Shown one piece after another: positions 24,313-33,065 of a DNA stretch of 64,000 nucleotides (the stretch's first letter is position 1; each line of letters opens with the position of its first letter). The notes beneath the pieces were generated by a model. The model was not told the DNA's origin. It saw only the letters and a program-made list of their open reading frames with translations, and searched no databases. Source of the DNA: a virus. Location: positions 1-64,000 of the IMG/VR virus record IMGVR_UViG_3300044624_001039; one strand, 5' to 3'. The position numbers and the translations under genes were made by a program.

Positions 24313-24509
24313 TATAACATAAATTGTTTTAATAGATTACGGGAAATAGATAGATCCTCTACTAGAGGTTCTTCAAGGATTTTACGATATTCTGTAATGA
24401 TTTCTAAAGCATAGGCTTGGTCCTCATCATCTAAGGAATTCCACCACTCAAACAATTCATTTGGTGTTTTGTTTAAAATATATTGAATGTTTTTGTAATC
24501 TCTTGTCAT
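24312..24509 (-). CDS. Hypothetical helical protein, 65 aa
   Basis: MTRDYKNIQYILNKTPNELF..., acidic and helical with EWWNSLDDEDQAYALEI. AGGAG precedes the ATG. Unknown function. Confidence 0.7.
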   Translation of the reverse strand: MTRDYKNIQYILNKTPNELFEWWNSLDDEDQAYALEIITEYRKILEEPLVEDLSISRNLLKQFML

Positions 24510-24510
24510 T

Positions 24511-24738
24511 TTATTCTCCTAATTTTTCCCAAGTGTATTCTGATTCTTTCATGTATGCCACTGGTTGTATCCAACCATTTTTAATAGCTTCTATAATCAT
24601 AAATTTATATTGACTCGGACATTTGTTACTAATTTCAAACCCAGCACGTGGCGCCATAACAATACCATTTTCTATCATAAAATCAGGATCATCCTTACGG
24701 ATAGTTTTAATAGTTTTGTCTGGAGAAGTAAAGGTCAT
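24511..24738 (-). CDS. Hypothetical protein, 75 aa
   Basis: Start at MTFTSPDKTIKTIRKDD because this ATG overlaps the exonuclease stop (ATGA). Mixed alpha/beta (FEISNKCPSQYKFMIIEAIK). Family not recognised. Confidence 0.7.
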   Translation of the reverse strand: MTFTSPDKTIKTIRKDDPDFMIENGIVMAPRAGFEISNKCPSQYKFMIIEAIKNGWIQPVAYMKESEYTWEKLGE

Positions 24739-25739
24739 ACAAGTGAACCTGTATAAGTGTTGTTTAACCACCGGCTGTATGTTTCCGATTGCTCTGATAT
24801 TTTTGTCAACTCATACTTGCCGCAGAATTTTAGAAAGTGTAGGCCAACTTGAGGGGTAGTAACAGTACGAACACCCTCACGAATATGTTTGTCAACACTA
24901 GCCTTAACCTCATCGGGTTGACATGTCAAATCAATCAATACCCGATTGCGTTCATAATCATCACGCACCCGATGTTCAACATTATTATGGTCCAACCAGC
25001 GTTGAAGTTGTAGATTGTTCCACGAGTAGCCTTGCTTTTCTCTATCAGCATAAGCCTCAATCAATCCAACTTTATTCTTAGTACCTTTAGTACGCACACC
25101 TGGGTATGCACTGAACACGTTGTCTGTAGCATCTCCCCTCATGCATTTCTCAAAAAGTATAAATTGGGGGTCACCTAACAATTTAGGTTCACCTGTTTTC
25201 TTGTCCTTAATAATACGACCTTTATCGTCAAAGTAACCTTCAAGCGTAATCAATTGATTAGTGATTCCATTATATTGTTTCACGTTTTTGGTTATGAGTT
25301 GTATGTAGTCGCTATCACTTGAAATAATAAAATGTTCATCATCGGGATGCAAGTGAATGAAACGTGCAATCAAGTCATCAGCTTCTGCCTTAGGATCACG
25401 AAGGACACTTACGTTAGTTTTCTCACGCAAAAAAGTTGTGAACTTTTCATACGTTTCCCAAAAAAGTTCGTTTTCTTCTTTTTCTGCTTCTGTTTGTGAT
25501 TGTGTGTCTACAACTCTATTCTTTTTATACGGCTCATAGTAAGACTTCCTCCACGATTTTCCCTCCAAGCAGAACACAACGTGGTCAATTCCAAATTTGC
25601 GAACGATTTGATTGCATGATGCAAGTGTAAGATGTAAGGCCATGCCCACCTTCTCCCATGGATCACTATTGCGTGAGGCAACATGTCTTGCTCTGAAAAA
25701 AGTATTTGCGGTGTCAATGAGTGCGTATTTGTATGTCAT
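24735..25739 (-). CDS. 5'-3' exonuclease / RNase H (FEN family, T4 rnh-like)
   Basis: 334 aa. ALIDTANTFFRARHV at the N-terminus carries the first acidic residue. KSYYEPYKKNR, AEADDLIARF and IISSDSDYIQL are the metal-binding and helical-arch motifs of FEN-type nucleases. A helix-hairpin-helix-like region with GDATDNVFSAYPGVRTKGTKNK follows. Removes RNA primers and flaps with the polymerase and ligase. Own consensus-like promoter. Confidence 0.9.
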   Translation of the reverse strand: MTYKYALIDTANTFFRARHVASRNSDPWEKVGMALHLTLASCNQIVRKFGIDHVVFCLEGKSWRKSYYEPYKKNRVVDTQSQTEAEKEENELFWETYEKFTTFLREKTNVSVLRDPKAEADDLIARFIHLHPDDEHFIISSDSDYIQLITKNVKQYNGITNQLITLEGYFDDKGRIIKDKKTGEPKLLGDPQFILFEKCMRGDATDNVFSAYPGVRTKGTKNKVGLIEAYADREKQGYSWNNLQLQRWLDHNNVEHRVRDDYERNRVLIDLTCQPDEVKASVDKHIREGVRTVTTPQVGLHFLKFCGKYELTKISEQSETYSRWLNNTYTGSLV

Positions 25740-25745
25740 GTGTTT

Positions 25746-25774
25746 ATTATATACTACTATTTAATTGTTGTCAA
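25746..25774 (-). promoter_or_regulatory. Sigma-70-like promoter of the exonuclease unit
   Basis: TTGACA (25769-25774), 17-base spacer, TATAAT (25746-25751) on the minus strand. The spacer differs from the repeated early family. Confidence 0.88.
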
Positions 25775-25787
25775 CTAGTCCGGTTTC

Positions 25788-26228
25788 TCAGACCAAGTAT
25801 AAGTTTGGATTTGAATTGAGTTCTTTGACAGTAATCTTACGATGATGTTCCAAATTGTTGAAGGGTAAGAAATCATCTTTCAACATTTTGACAGGAAACC
25901 CTTGTTGGTCAATAGTGTCTTTGACAAGGGTTACCATTTCATCTACTGTCATCTTAGCTTTTGGACTAACCCACTCAACGGGTTCCCCATAAATTTTATG
26001 ACATTGACTAGCAACACGTTGTTTAATAATAGATTCTAATGCCTTAATGTGCATAGTTTCTCCATAAAACAAATAACAAAACTCTTGCTCAACCCCAGTA
26101 TGGTCACTATATTGTTTAGACCGTTTCTTGGGATTGATAGTAATACCATACCCTAACAATTGTACAAACTCACTACCATATTTGATGTAGTGAGCCGTTA
26201 CAATAATGTATAAGAAACAGCCATTCAT
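25788..26228 (-). CDS. GIY-YIG / T5orf172-like protein
   Basis: 146 aa. FLYIIVTAHYIKYG ... LLGYGITINPKKRSKQY follows the GIY-YIG layout (a strand with YII, then GIT, then NPKKR). The catalytic details are not fully clear, so nuclease activity is inferred. It is coupled (ATGA) to the ParB-like gene. Confidence 0.6.
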   Translation of the reverse strand: MNGCFLYIIVTAHYIKYGSEFVQLLGYGITINPKKRSKQYSDHTGVEQEFCYLFYGETMHIKALESIIKQRVASQCHKIYGEPVEWVSPKAKMTVDEMVTLVKDTIDQQGFPVKMLKDDFLPFNNLEHHRKITVKELNSNPNLYLV

Positions 26229-27493
26229 GATTTCATTGCTTTCTTAACCGGTGCGGGCAAGTACTTAGTCAAGTCACCTGCAGTATTACTATCATACAAA
26301 TCTACAATTTCAGGCAGTTGATGAGTGCCACCCAAATTACGATACATTTTCATTAACAATACGAATGATGCTTGTGATTCAACAGGCGATTCGTCAACAG
26401 GCATATCCCAAGTCTTAGCATACCAGCGTTTAAAAGTATTTGCACTTTCACTACTCAACATTTCAGGTGTACTAAAACAAGTTTGAATAACTGCATGAAA
26501 TGGATCTAAAAATTCTTTCTCAAAGTTTTTAGAATAAACATCAGCCTTCATTTTAACTTTGAAATAGTCGTACATGAAACCATATAAGTCAATTTCCATA
26601 CCATGAATTTCAATGTTAGGCCAGTACTTAGCATGGGTTTTCAAAATGAATTCCCAATTCAGGGGCTTACCTTTGTACTTACGCATTGCACTAACGTGAG
26701 AAATAGATTTGGGATGACCACGATTCTCATCCTCATCACCTGACAAAGGTTCAAATCCGTTGTCCTCACAAATTTGTTGCAATTCATGTGCTTCTTTATA
26801 TTCTGTATCAATGTTGCCATCAACACGATAAGACAAGACTTCAATCTTGTGATGATCGTAAGGTCCGATCGGCTTAGAATATTTACCATTGAATACATCA
26901 AATTGCTTTCGTGCGAAAGAACGGTCATCTGTTTCAATATAAGTAAAGGGTACTTCTAGGTCTTGCCAATCACCATCATACCCATCCCACAATCCATGAT
27001 ATGCAATTGCGGCTTCTAGCACCACTGTATGTTGTGCATTAGTTGAATGAAAGCGCCATTTACCAACTTCTTTGGTACCTTGAATAGCAGACATGAATTG
27101 AACACGGAAGCGATCCAAGTTTGCAATCTTCACCAGGTGTTTAACGTCCAAATCACGTTGAATATCATCATCAATAAAGATATCTTTCAGTTTGACCATT
27201 GCAAATTTCAAACGCAAACTGCGGTCATACTTAGTACCCTTCTTTACAAGAGCGGCGATATGCTTGTGCCATGATCCATTACTAGGATCAAATAGTTGAG
27301 TCAACCTATCCTCAATACTTGCCTCATTGTACTCACCTTTTTTGCGCTTCAACCGATGAACAATTTGACGCAACATTTTAACTGCTTTGGGTTTTGTAAA
27401 AATAAACGGGAATGTGTTATGAGTTGTAGCTACTCCGGCATTCACAACTTTGTTAAATTTAATAGCATCTTTTGTAAGTTTAGACGTTGCCAT
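26225..27493 (-). CDS. ParB-like nuclease-domain protein, 422 aa
   Basis: Residues about 98-200 read as a ParB/sulfiredoxin-type domain: VKLKDIFIDDDIQRDLD, then the G/NxQH-type HSTNAQHTVVLEAAI. The C-terminal half is helical and unrecognised. Such proteins in phages have varied functions (ATPase/nuclease or DNA binding). Strong own promoter upstream. Confidence 0.65.
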   Translation of the reverse strand: MATSKLTKDAIKFNKVVNAGVATTHNTFPFIFTKPKAVKMLRQIVHRLKRKKGEYNEASIEDRLTQLFDPSNGSWHKHIAALVKKGTKYDRSLRLKFAMVKLKDIFIDDDIQRDLDVKHLVKIANLDRFRVQFMSAIQGTKEVGKWRFHSTNAQHTVVLEAAIAYHGLWDGYDGDWQDLEVPFTYIETDDRSFARKQFDVFNGKYSKPIGPYDHHKIEVLSYRVDGNIDTEYKEAHELQQICEDNGFEPLSGDEDENRGHPKSISHVSAMRKYKGKPLNWEFILKTHAKYWPNIEIHGMEIDLYGFMYDYFKVKMKADVYSKNFEKEFLDPFHAVIQTCFSTPEMLSSESANTFKRWYAKTWDMPVDESPVESQASFVLLMKMYRNLGGTHQLPEIVDLYDSNTAGDLTKYLPAPVKKAMKS

Positions 27494-27524
27494 AAAAAAC
27501 CTTGAATTAAGTTAATAAGTCTCT

Positions 27525-27553
27525 ATTGTATAGAAAACTCCATTAAATGTCAA
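27525..27553 (-). promoter_or_regulatory. Sigma-70-like early promoter
   Basis: TTGACA (27548-27553), 17-base spacer, TACAAT (27525-27530) on the minus strand; a diverged member of the repeated family. Confidence 0.87.
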
Positions 27554-27572
27554 ATTTTGTTTTGTTGTATTT

Positions 27573-28172
27573 TTACAACAAATTATCGTAATAGGAAAAT
27601 AACGTTGAAAAATGCTTCATATCTACATTACAATTAACATAAGAATAATTCCTTGTAGGGTCTTTATAGTTGAGTAAGGGCAAACAATGTTTTTGTTTTT
27701 TATGTTGATTTGCTAATTCTCCTTCAACCCATTCAGTCATATCTCGGTCTTTACGAATAAAACTACTTACTGTAGGTGCCCTACTATCAATATTCCATAC
27801 ACCTATACTTAAGTATTTTTTATCATTCAAATAGTCAGGTAAATTACCATTTTTAATTTCAGTCATTGTGTTGAAATAAAAATCTGCGCCATGGGAGCTT
27901 TTTGATTTTTCATAACCCCATCCATCAAACCAAGCAAGTTGTCTACCTAAACGTTCGCCTACAGCCTTTTCAGTATCCTCACCGGGTTCTGGACAACTTT
28001 GACCAATCTTCAAAAATTCATGTTCAATAAAACTTTTTCTATACATAACAGCATAAACGTACATTTTACTGATTTGATTATCACGTAAAATTTGATATAT
28101 CTTGGTGTGATGATCTATAGATCCCAAATCAAAATAAAAATCCGGATTATTCAACGAAATATTATTAAACAT
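27573..28172 (-). CDS. Hypothetical protein, possibly GIY-YIG-like, 199 aa
   Basis: KMYVYAVMYRKSFIEHEFLK followed by IGQSCPEPG and ERLGRQL resembles the Y...KIGxS...RL core of GIY-YIG or T5orf172 proteins. Evidence is limited to this stretch. Coupled to the 141-aa gene upstream. Confidence 0.55.
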   Translation of the reverse strand: MFNNISLNNPDFYFDLGSIDHHTKIYQILRDNQISKMYVYAVMYRKSFIEHEFLKIGQSCPEPGEDTEKAVGERLGRQLAWFDGWGYEKSKSSHGADFYFNTMTEIKNGNLPDYLNDKKYLSIGVWNIDSRAPTVSSFIRKDRDMTEWVEGELANQHKKQKHCLPLLNYKDPTRNYSYVNCNVDMKHFSTLFSYYDNLL

Positions 28173-28597
28173 TAACTTACCTCTGTTCTTCCATTACCTA
28201 AATCCTTAGTACGTATTACCCTTGCATCACGGCTTTCCGTACGGTTCTCGGGATCTGCTACCTGTTGTTCATACATCTCTAATGCTACATTACGACATAC
28301 TGTTTGAAACCATCTATCAACTATGATTACATCAGTATCGTCATCCCGTTGTCTATATCCTGCCTTAATTAAATTCAATACAAACTTGTCATTAAAATCT
28401 AAATCAAATGCACCATCATTAATATTCTCAGGATTGATTTCTACTTTAGTAATAGCAATGTATGGTTCACCGGATGCCGTAGCTTTTTCTTTTGCTGTAA
28501 GTTCTGTCTTAGCTTTAATTTGTTTAGGCTTAGGCTCTTTCTTAACAACAGGCTTAATCTCTTGCTTTTTAAATAAGTTTTTTAATTTTTCAAACAT
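28172..28597 (-). CDS. Conserved T4-like phage protein, 141 aa
   Basis: A basic Lys/Pro-rich N-terminus (KNLFKKQEIKPVVKKEPK) then INPENINDGAFDLDFNDKFV and VDRWFQTVCRNVALEMYEQ. This arrangement is familiar from T4-like cyanophages, where its function is unknown. Confidence 0.75.
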   Translation of the reverse strand: MFEKLKNLFKKQEIKPVVKKEPKPKQIKAKTELTAKEKATASGEPYIAITKVEINPENINDGAFDLDFNDKFVLNLIKAGYRQRDDDTDVIIVDRWFQTVCRNVALEMYEQQVADPENRTESRDARVIRTKDLGNGRTEVS

Positions 28598-29610
28598 TTA
28601 TATCTTTCTAGTAATTTAAAGCTGGCTAAGTTTTTAGCCTTACTTTCGCACATCATATCAAAATTATCAATGAATGTCAATGCCCAATCGTTCACTGCTT
28701 CATTCCAATAATAATCACTATGTGCCCTAAGTTTCTGTTTACTGTACCCAGCTTCTATCAACGTATCATGGGAGGGACGTTCATTAGGGGAGTGTTCAAT
28801 AAGACAATCTTCCCTACTAACACTATAATGTAAAGTAGGGCGAACGCCACGCCAACTGTCAATGACCCTCTTAACACGGTCATCAGTAGGTTCAATGTAT
28901 TCACCTTCCCGAATCCAGTGGTGATGTATGTCCATAACCGTCGGTACGAGGTCAGATAATGATAAACAGTCTGTAAGTCCATGTGTATATTCCTCATTTT
29001 CTAATGTAAGTGTGTTTCTCGCTTCTGGCGACAATCTGTTGTACACATCTCTAATGCCTTGAGGGCCTCTACGACCTGAGATATGTACATTGATTTTCAT
29101 ATCTTGAAACTTCTGACCATAGCCCATCCAACGAGCCATGTCACAATGATATTCAAATTCATCTATACTCTTATTTACTACCTCATCACGGTCGCTCGCT
29201 AAAACTACAAACTGATCAGGGTGAAAGCTAAGACGCACATCATTGGCACGTGCAGTCTCACCGATTGGTGCCATCCAACGTTCTAAACTATTCTGTACAT
29301 CAGTTGAATGCCAAAAGTCTTTGTATTCATCCATGGTATAGAATGAAAACATATCGCTAGTCAACCGCAACATACGTAATTGTGGATCAAGTGTTGCAAC
29401 TTTCTTAACAAGTGCATGTGTATTCATAATATTGCGTTTAGCAACATCCATAATCTTTTCTTCTACAACATCACGCTTATTACGCTTTGCCCATGCTTGT
29501 GTAGTGCCGCCTGTGTTAAGACCTTCGGCTGAAACAATCTCACCCTTCTTGTTAATTTCTGCCCATTTACAAGCGAAACCGATGCGTTTGACTGACTGAT
29601 TTGTGTACAT
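28582..29610 (-). CDS. UV-damage endonuclease UvdE/UvsE
   Basis: 342 aa. RIGFACKWAE at the N-terminus, then LRLTSDMFSFY, LSFHPDQFVVLAS, LTLENEEYT and MDIHHHWI: the metal-binding His/Glu/Asp residues along a TIM barrel are intact. The enzyme nicks 5' of UV photoproducts and opens excision repair, useful for phages in sunlit water. Promoter TTGACT-N17-TACACT lies upstream, divergent from the plus-strand operon. Confidence 0.93.
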   Translation of the reverse strand: MYTNQSVKRIGFACKWAEINKKGEIVSAEGLNTGGTTQAWAKRNKRDVVEEKIMDVAKRNIMNTHALVKKVATLDPQLRMLRLTSDMFSFYTMDEYKDFWHSTDVQNSLERWMAPIGETARANDVRLSFHPDQFVVLASDRDEVVNKSIDEFEYHCDMARWMGYGQKFQDMKINVHISGRRGPQGIRDVYNRLSPEARNTLTLENEEYTHGLTDCLSLSDLVPTVMDIHHHWIREGEYIEPTDDRVKRVIDSWRGVRPTLHYSVSREDCLIEHSPNERPSHDTLIEAGYSKQKLRAHSDYYWNEAVNDWALTFIDNFDMMCESKAKNLASFKLLERYKCLKN

Positions 29611-29624
29611 AGATAGACCAAAAT

Positions 29625-29632
29625 GATAAATA
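29625..29632 (+). promoter_or_regulatory. Late-type promoter of the packaged-protein operon
   Basis: GATAAATA on the plus strand about 57 bases before the first ATG. It is the only evident plus-strand promoter for the three-gene operon, and fits a late, T4-type programme. Confidence 0.55.
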
Positions 29633-29640
29633 ATAGATGT

Positions 29641-29669
29641 AGTGTAGCATACCTACGCAATAAAGTCAA
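29641..29669 (-). promoter_or_regulatory. Sigma-70-like promoter of uvdE
   Basis: TTGACT (29664-29669), 17-base spacer, TACACT (29641-29646) on the minus strand. Confidence 0.82.
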
Positions 29670-29689
29670 CTATTTACGGAAATGATATT

Positions 29690-31027
29690 ATGAGAATAAC
29701 TGAAATTTTAAGAGAAGCAGATGAATGGGAAGAAAACACCGAAAAATGGGATCGTTTTAAAAAGTGGGCGATTGACCAAATGATGCGCTCAACGGAGAAA
29801 GTTGGTACTGGTAATCATGTTAGTAAATTAGAAAATCAATACTTTGGTCATCCAATTAATGTAGGTCCTAGTAACACATCGCAACAACCATTTGGATCCG
29901 TAACTACCAATATTGGTGCTAACAAAGCCTGGACAGAGTTTGTTCAATCTATCATAGACAACTACGAAAACTATGAAGCAGAATGGAAAGCAGATTCGGC
30001 GGCAGCGTTACTTGACAATCCAGAATATAAAAAATTCCTTGATCGTGCATACACGGATTTCATGGGCATGGGCGAAAATACCACTGACCAACGTGAACAA
30101 CATGCCATAGCACTAAGTGGTTATCAAGTAAAACACTATGGCGGAAAGCTATTTGGTTCGTTATTTGGAAATATCAAAGGTGCTAGAGCCAGTATGACCC
30201 CCGAAGTGTATGGCGCATTAGAAAAAGCTCAATATGATCTGGAGCAAAAAAAGATAACTGACTGGGACGATAAACGCCGTGAAGAACAATTAAAGTTCTG
30301 GAAAATGTTGCCATACCCAATTAAACTAATGGTTGCAGCCGGCATGGGAAAAACACCCGCACAAGTTGAAGCAATTCTCAGCACTTCCGGTAAGTCTGAC
30401 AACGAAATAATGGGTGCTTATTTTAACGCATCAGAGCCAGAAAAGCCAACTAAACCAGAAATGCAAAAGGAAAATATAGCTCCAAGACAGCAAGGTTCTC
30501 AAATGCCGGTAACTAAAGAATATTGGCAAAAAGCAGTATTAGCAAGATATCCTAAAGCTAGATTCATACATGAAAAAATGTTAAACGGTGCCATTTACGC
30601 AATGGATGATAGTGGACAAGTTGGTTCATATGAGCCAAAAAGAAGTTACGCTAAAGTTGGACCTGAGTCTCTAAAAACCGAAAGTATGGCAGAAGATTGG
30701 CAAAAGGTCAATAAAAAAGACAAGACTGATGGTATGAGTAAAAAGGCTGTTAGTGCTTATCGTAGAGAAAATCCGGGTAGTAAGCTAAAAACTGCTGTAA
30801 CTACTAAACCCAGTAAGTTGAAAAAGGGTAGCAAAGCTGCCAATCGCCGTAAATCATTCTGTGCTAGAATGAGTGGCATGAAGAAAGCACATGCAAGTGC
30901 CAAGACTAAACGAGATCCTGATAGTCCAATCAACAAAGCACTACGCAGATGGAACTGCGAGAGTGTAGAACAAATGGAAAAATTGGTAATGATTGCCGAA
31001 CAAAAAATTAGGGACCTTAAAAAATGA
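29690..31027 (+). CDS. Putative packaged protein with capsid-targeting N-terminus and DUF6321-like tail
   Basis: 445 aa. The N-terminus MRITEILREADEW has a candidate prohead-protease site after LRE. The middle is helical. The last ~90 residues (GMSKKAVSAYRRENPGSKL ... FCARMSGMKKAHASAKTKRD) form a very basic domain of the DUF6321 type seen in T4-like phages, likely to contact DNA. First gene of a coupled plus-strand operon (ATGA overlap with the next). Inferred role: DNA-associated internal head protein. Confidence 0.78.
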   Translation: MRITEILREADEWEENTEKWDRFKKWAIDQMMRSTEKVGTGNHVSKLENQYFGHPINVGPSNTSQQPFGSVTTNIGANKAWTEFVQSIIDNYENYEAEWKADSAAALLDNPEYKKFLDRAYTDFMGMGENTTDQREQHAIALSGYQVKHYGGKLFGSLFGNIKGARASMTPEVYGALEKAQYDLEQKKITDWDDKRREEQLKFWKMLPYPIKLMVAAGMGKTPAQVEAILSTSGKSDNEIMGAYFNASEPEKPTKPEMQKENIAPRQQGSQMPVTKEYWQKAVLARYPKARFIHEKMLNGAIYAMDDSGQVGSYEPKRSYAKVGPESLKTESMAEDWQKVNKKDKTDGMSKKAVSAYRRENPGSKLKTAVTTKPSKLKKGSKAANRRKSFCARMSGMKKAHASAKTKRDPDSPINKALRRWNCESVEQMEKLVMIAEQKIRDLKK

Positions 31028-32214
31028 ACTTTACAGAATTATTTGAGGGTGCAACACCCAAATTACCGGGTGCTGTAGGTGGCATTAAAGTTATGAGCAT
31101 GGATCAATTTCTTGCCCAATCCGATGATTTACCTGACGAAGAACTAGATGAAGCAACTAAACTACCAGCTCAAACACGTGAACTAAAAGGTCAAGAACTA
31201 GAGGACTACTTAGATAGAATTCGTAATCGTGAAAAGGGTAAAACAGACAAATATAAACTACCCTACATACATCGCTCAAGTGTAGTAAAATACTATAATG
31301 AAGAAGGTAAACGCTACAATACAGATCAAATTAAAGAAGCATTAGGTGTTCGTCCAAAGAAACTTCTTAAACAAAATGAAAAGATGAAACATAGCAATGG
31401 TGAACTAGAACAATTCTATAACATTGGTTTCGCAGCATTGGTTGGTATTGCATTAGATGAAGGTACTAACGAACTAATTGTAGTTAATACATGTCCTGGT
31501 GCTGGTTCATGTAAGGTAGATTGTTTTGCTATGAAGGGTGGTAAGGTTCAGTTTGAAGGTCCTTGGTTAAGCGATGGGAGAATCTTAACTTTCTTATTAA
31601 ATGACCCAGATGGATTCTTCAATCAACTAAGTGCAGAAATCACAAAAGAAGAAAAATCAGCACAAAAAGGTGGTTACAATCTAACTATACGTTGGCATGA
31701 TGCTGGTGATTTCTTTAGCCCAGAATATATGGACATGGCATTTAAATTAGCTGCCGCTCACCCTGATGTTAAGTTCTATGCTTATACAAAGATAGCAGAT
31801 GCGGCATTGGGTCAAAAGCCAAGTAACTTTATTGTTAACTGGAGTGAAGGTGCAAGCACAAGCCAAGAGAAACAAGTTAAACAACAAGATCCGCAACTAG
31901 ATGTAACTAAAAATAGTCGTATCGTTCCAAGTAAGTTATTCTATGACTTATTGAAGAAAGATAAAGATGGTAAGTTAGATAAGACTGCTGATGGTGCATG
32001 GCAACCACGTGATGCCGCAGCATTAGAAGAATTGAAAGATAGATTAGCACAACAGTATAATCTAAAACGTGAATCTATTATTAGCTACAACGAGATGATG
32101 GCAACTCCCGAGAAGAATAACATCAAAAAATGGAATGTTATCATTGCTCCCGGTGAAGGTGATATCAGTGCTAATAGACAAGACGTATTGTCTACATTGT
32201 TATTGAAGCACTAA
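31024..32214 (+). CDS. Gp88-family protein with capsid-targeting N-terminus
   Basis: 396 aa. The start MNFTELFEGATPK has a candidate cut after LFE. The core matches the 'gene product 88' family: NTCPGAGSCKVDCFAMKG, IRWHDAGDFFSPEYMD and VKFYAYTK. Three Cys in the first motif could bind a metal or cluster. The family's biochemical function is unknown. Adding a capsid-targeting peptide suggests delivery to the cell with the genome. Confidence 0.82.
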   Translation: MNFTELFEGATPKLPGAVGGIKVMSMDQFLAQSDDLPDEELDEATKLPAQTRELKGQELEDYLDRIRNREKGKTDKYKLPYIHRSSVVKYYNEEGKRYNTDQIKEALGVRPKKLLKQNEKMKHSNGELEQFYNIGFAALVGIALDEGTNELIVVNTCPGAGSCKVDCFAMKGGKVQFEGPWLSDGRILTFLLNDPDGFFNQLSAEITKEEKSAQKGGYNLTIRWHDAGDFFSPEYMDMAFKLAAAHPDVKFYAYTKIADAALGQKPSNFIVNWSEGASTSQEKQVKQQDPQLDVTKNSRIVPSKLFYDLLKKDKDGKLDKTADGAWQPRDAAALEELKDRLAQQYNLKRESIISYNEMMATPEKNNIKKWNVIIAPGEGDISANRQDVLSTLLLKH

Positions 32215-33065
32215 TGAGAGCAAATGAGTTCATTACAGAAGCAGTTGGTGGTGACTACATTTATCATAGTGTGTCACAGCCTAATCAAATCTGGAACATA
32301 CTACGCAAAGGTGTTATAAAACCTAATCTTTCTGATACAGATGAAGAAGGTGGTTGGGAAATACCAGTCATTAGTGCAAGTAGAAATCAATACTATAGAT
32401 TCCCATATGGTGGTGGTAGTATTCAACTTGTGTTAGATAGAAATGCATTACGTCAAGCTGGCTTCAAAGTAATGCCATTCTCTTATATGCAATTCTACAA
32501 TCAGCCTGATGGTACTGGCCCTACTGCTAGTAATACAATGTATAAACAAGAAACAGAAGAACGTATCTATCACCCAAGAGGTATAGGTATCCCTGTTAAG
32601 AAACCATATGTTGTAGGTATACAGATACGCAAGGAACTAATGAAGAAAGTTCCAGAAGGTCTACTAAAGTTAATTAATGATAGTGGGCTTGAATTAACTC
32701 CAATGCGTGATGATCCTACTAACAGAGAAAAGTTCTCACGTAAGTTAGCTAAACCACCATTGAATTCTAAAAATTACTATAAGCCTGAAAATATGCAAAT
32801 AGTAGCACGTGCTAATGATCCAAATAAGTTTGACTTATGGCACATTGGTGACTGGGGTCCAATGCCAATTGGTGACGGTGATGAAAATTTTAAAGGTCAT
32901 ACTAAGGAAAAAGCAATAGAGGTGTTTAAACGGGTAACAGGTGGTAATCCTAAAGGAGTTCAATCAGCTATAAAGTTTGACGGTGATCTCTCAAAGAGTT
33001 ATTATCATAACTTGGATGGTACTGGTAAAAATGATAAGGTTCCTCCAATCGCACGTAATAATTAA
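32214..33065 (+). CDS. Candidate packaged ADP-ribosyltransferase-like protein
   Basis: 283 aa. MRANEFITEA is the clearest match in the window to the T4 internal-protein leader MKTYQEFIAEA. It is followed by YIYHSVSQPNQIWNILRKG, VISASRNQYYRF, IQLVLDRNAL and ETEERIY: the order H/Y..., S-x-S, then ExE is that of ADP-ribosyltransferase folds. T4 Alt is a packaged ADP-ribosyltransferase, so the parallel is attractive. Catalysis is inferred, not shown. Confidence 0.68.
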   Translation: MRANEFITEAVGGDYIYHSVSQPNQIWNILRKGVIKPNLSDTDEEGGWEIPVISASRNQYYRFPYGGGSIQLVLDRNALRQAGFKVMPFSYMQFYNQPDGTGPTASNTMYKQETEERIYHPRGIGIPVKKPYVVGIQIRKELMKKVPEGLLKLINDSGLELTPMRDDPTNREKFSRKLAKPPLNSKNYYKPENMQIVARANDPNKFDLWHIGDWGPMPIGDGDENFKGHTKEKAIEVFKRVTGGNPKGVQSAIKFDGDLSKSYYHNLDGTGKNDKVPPIARNN

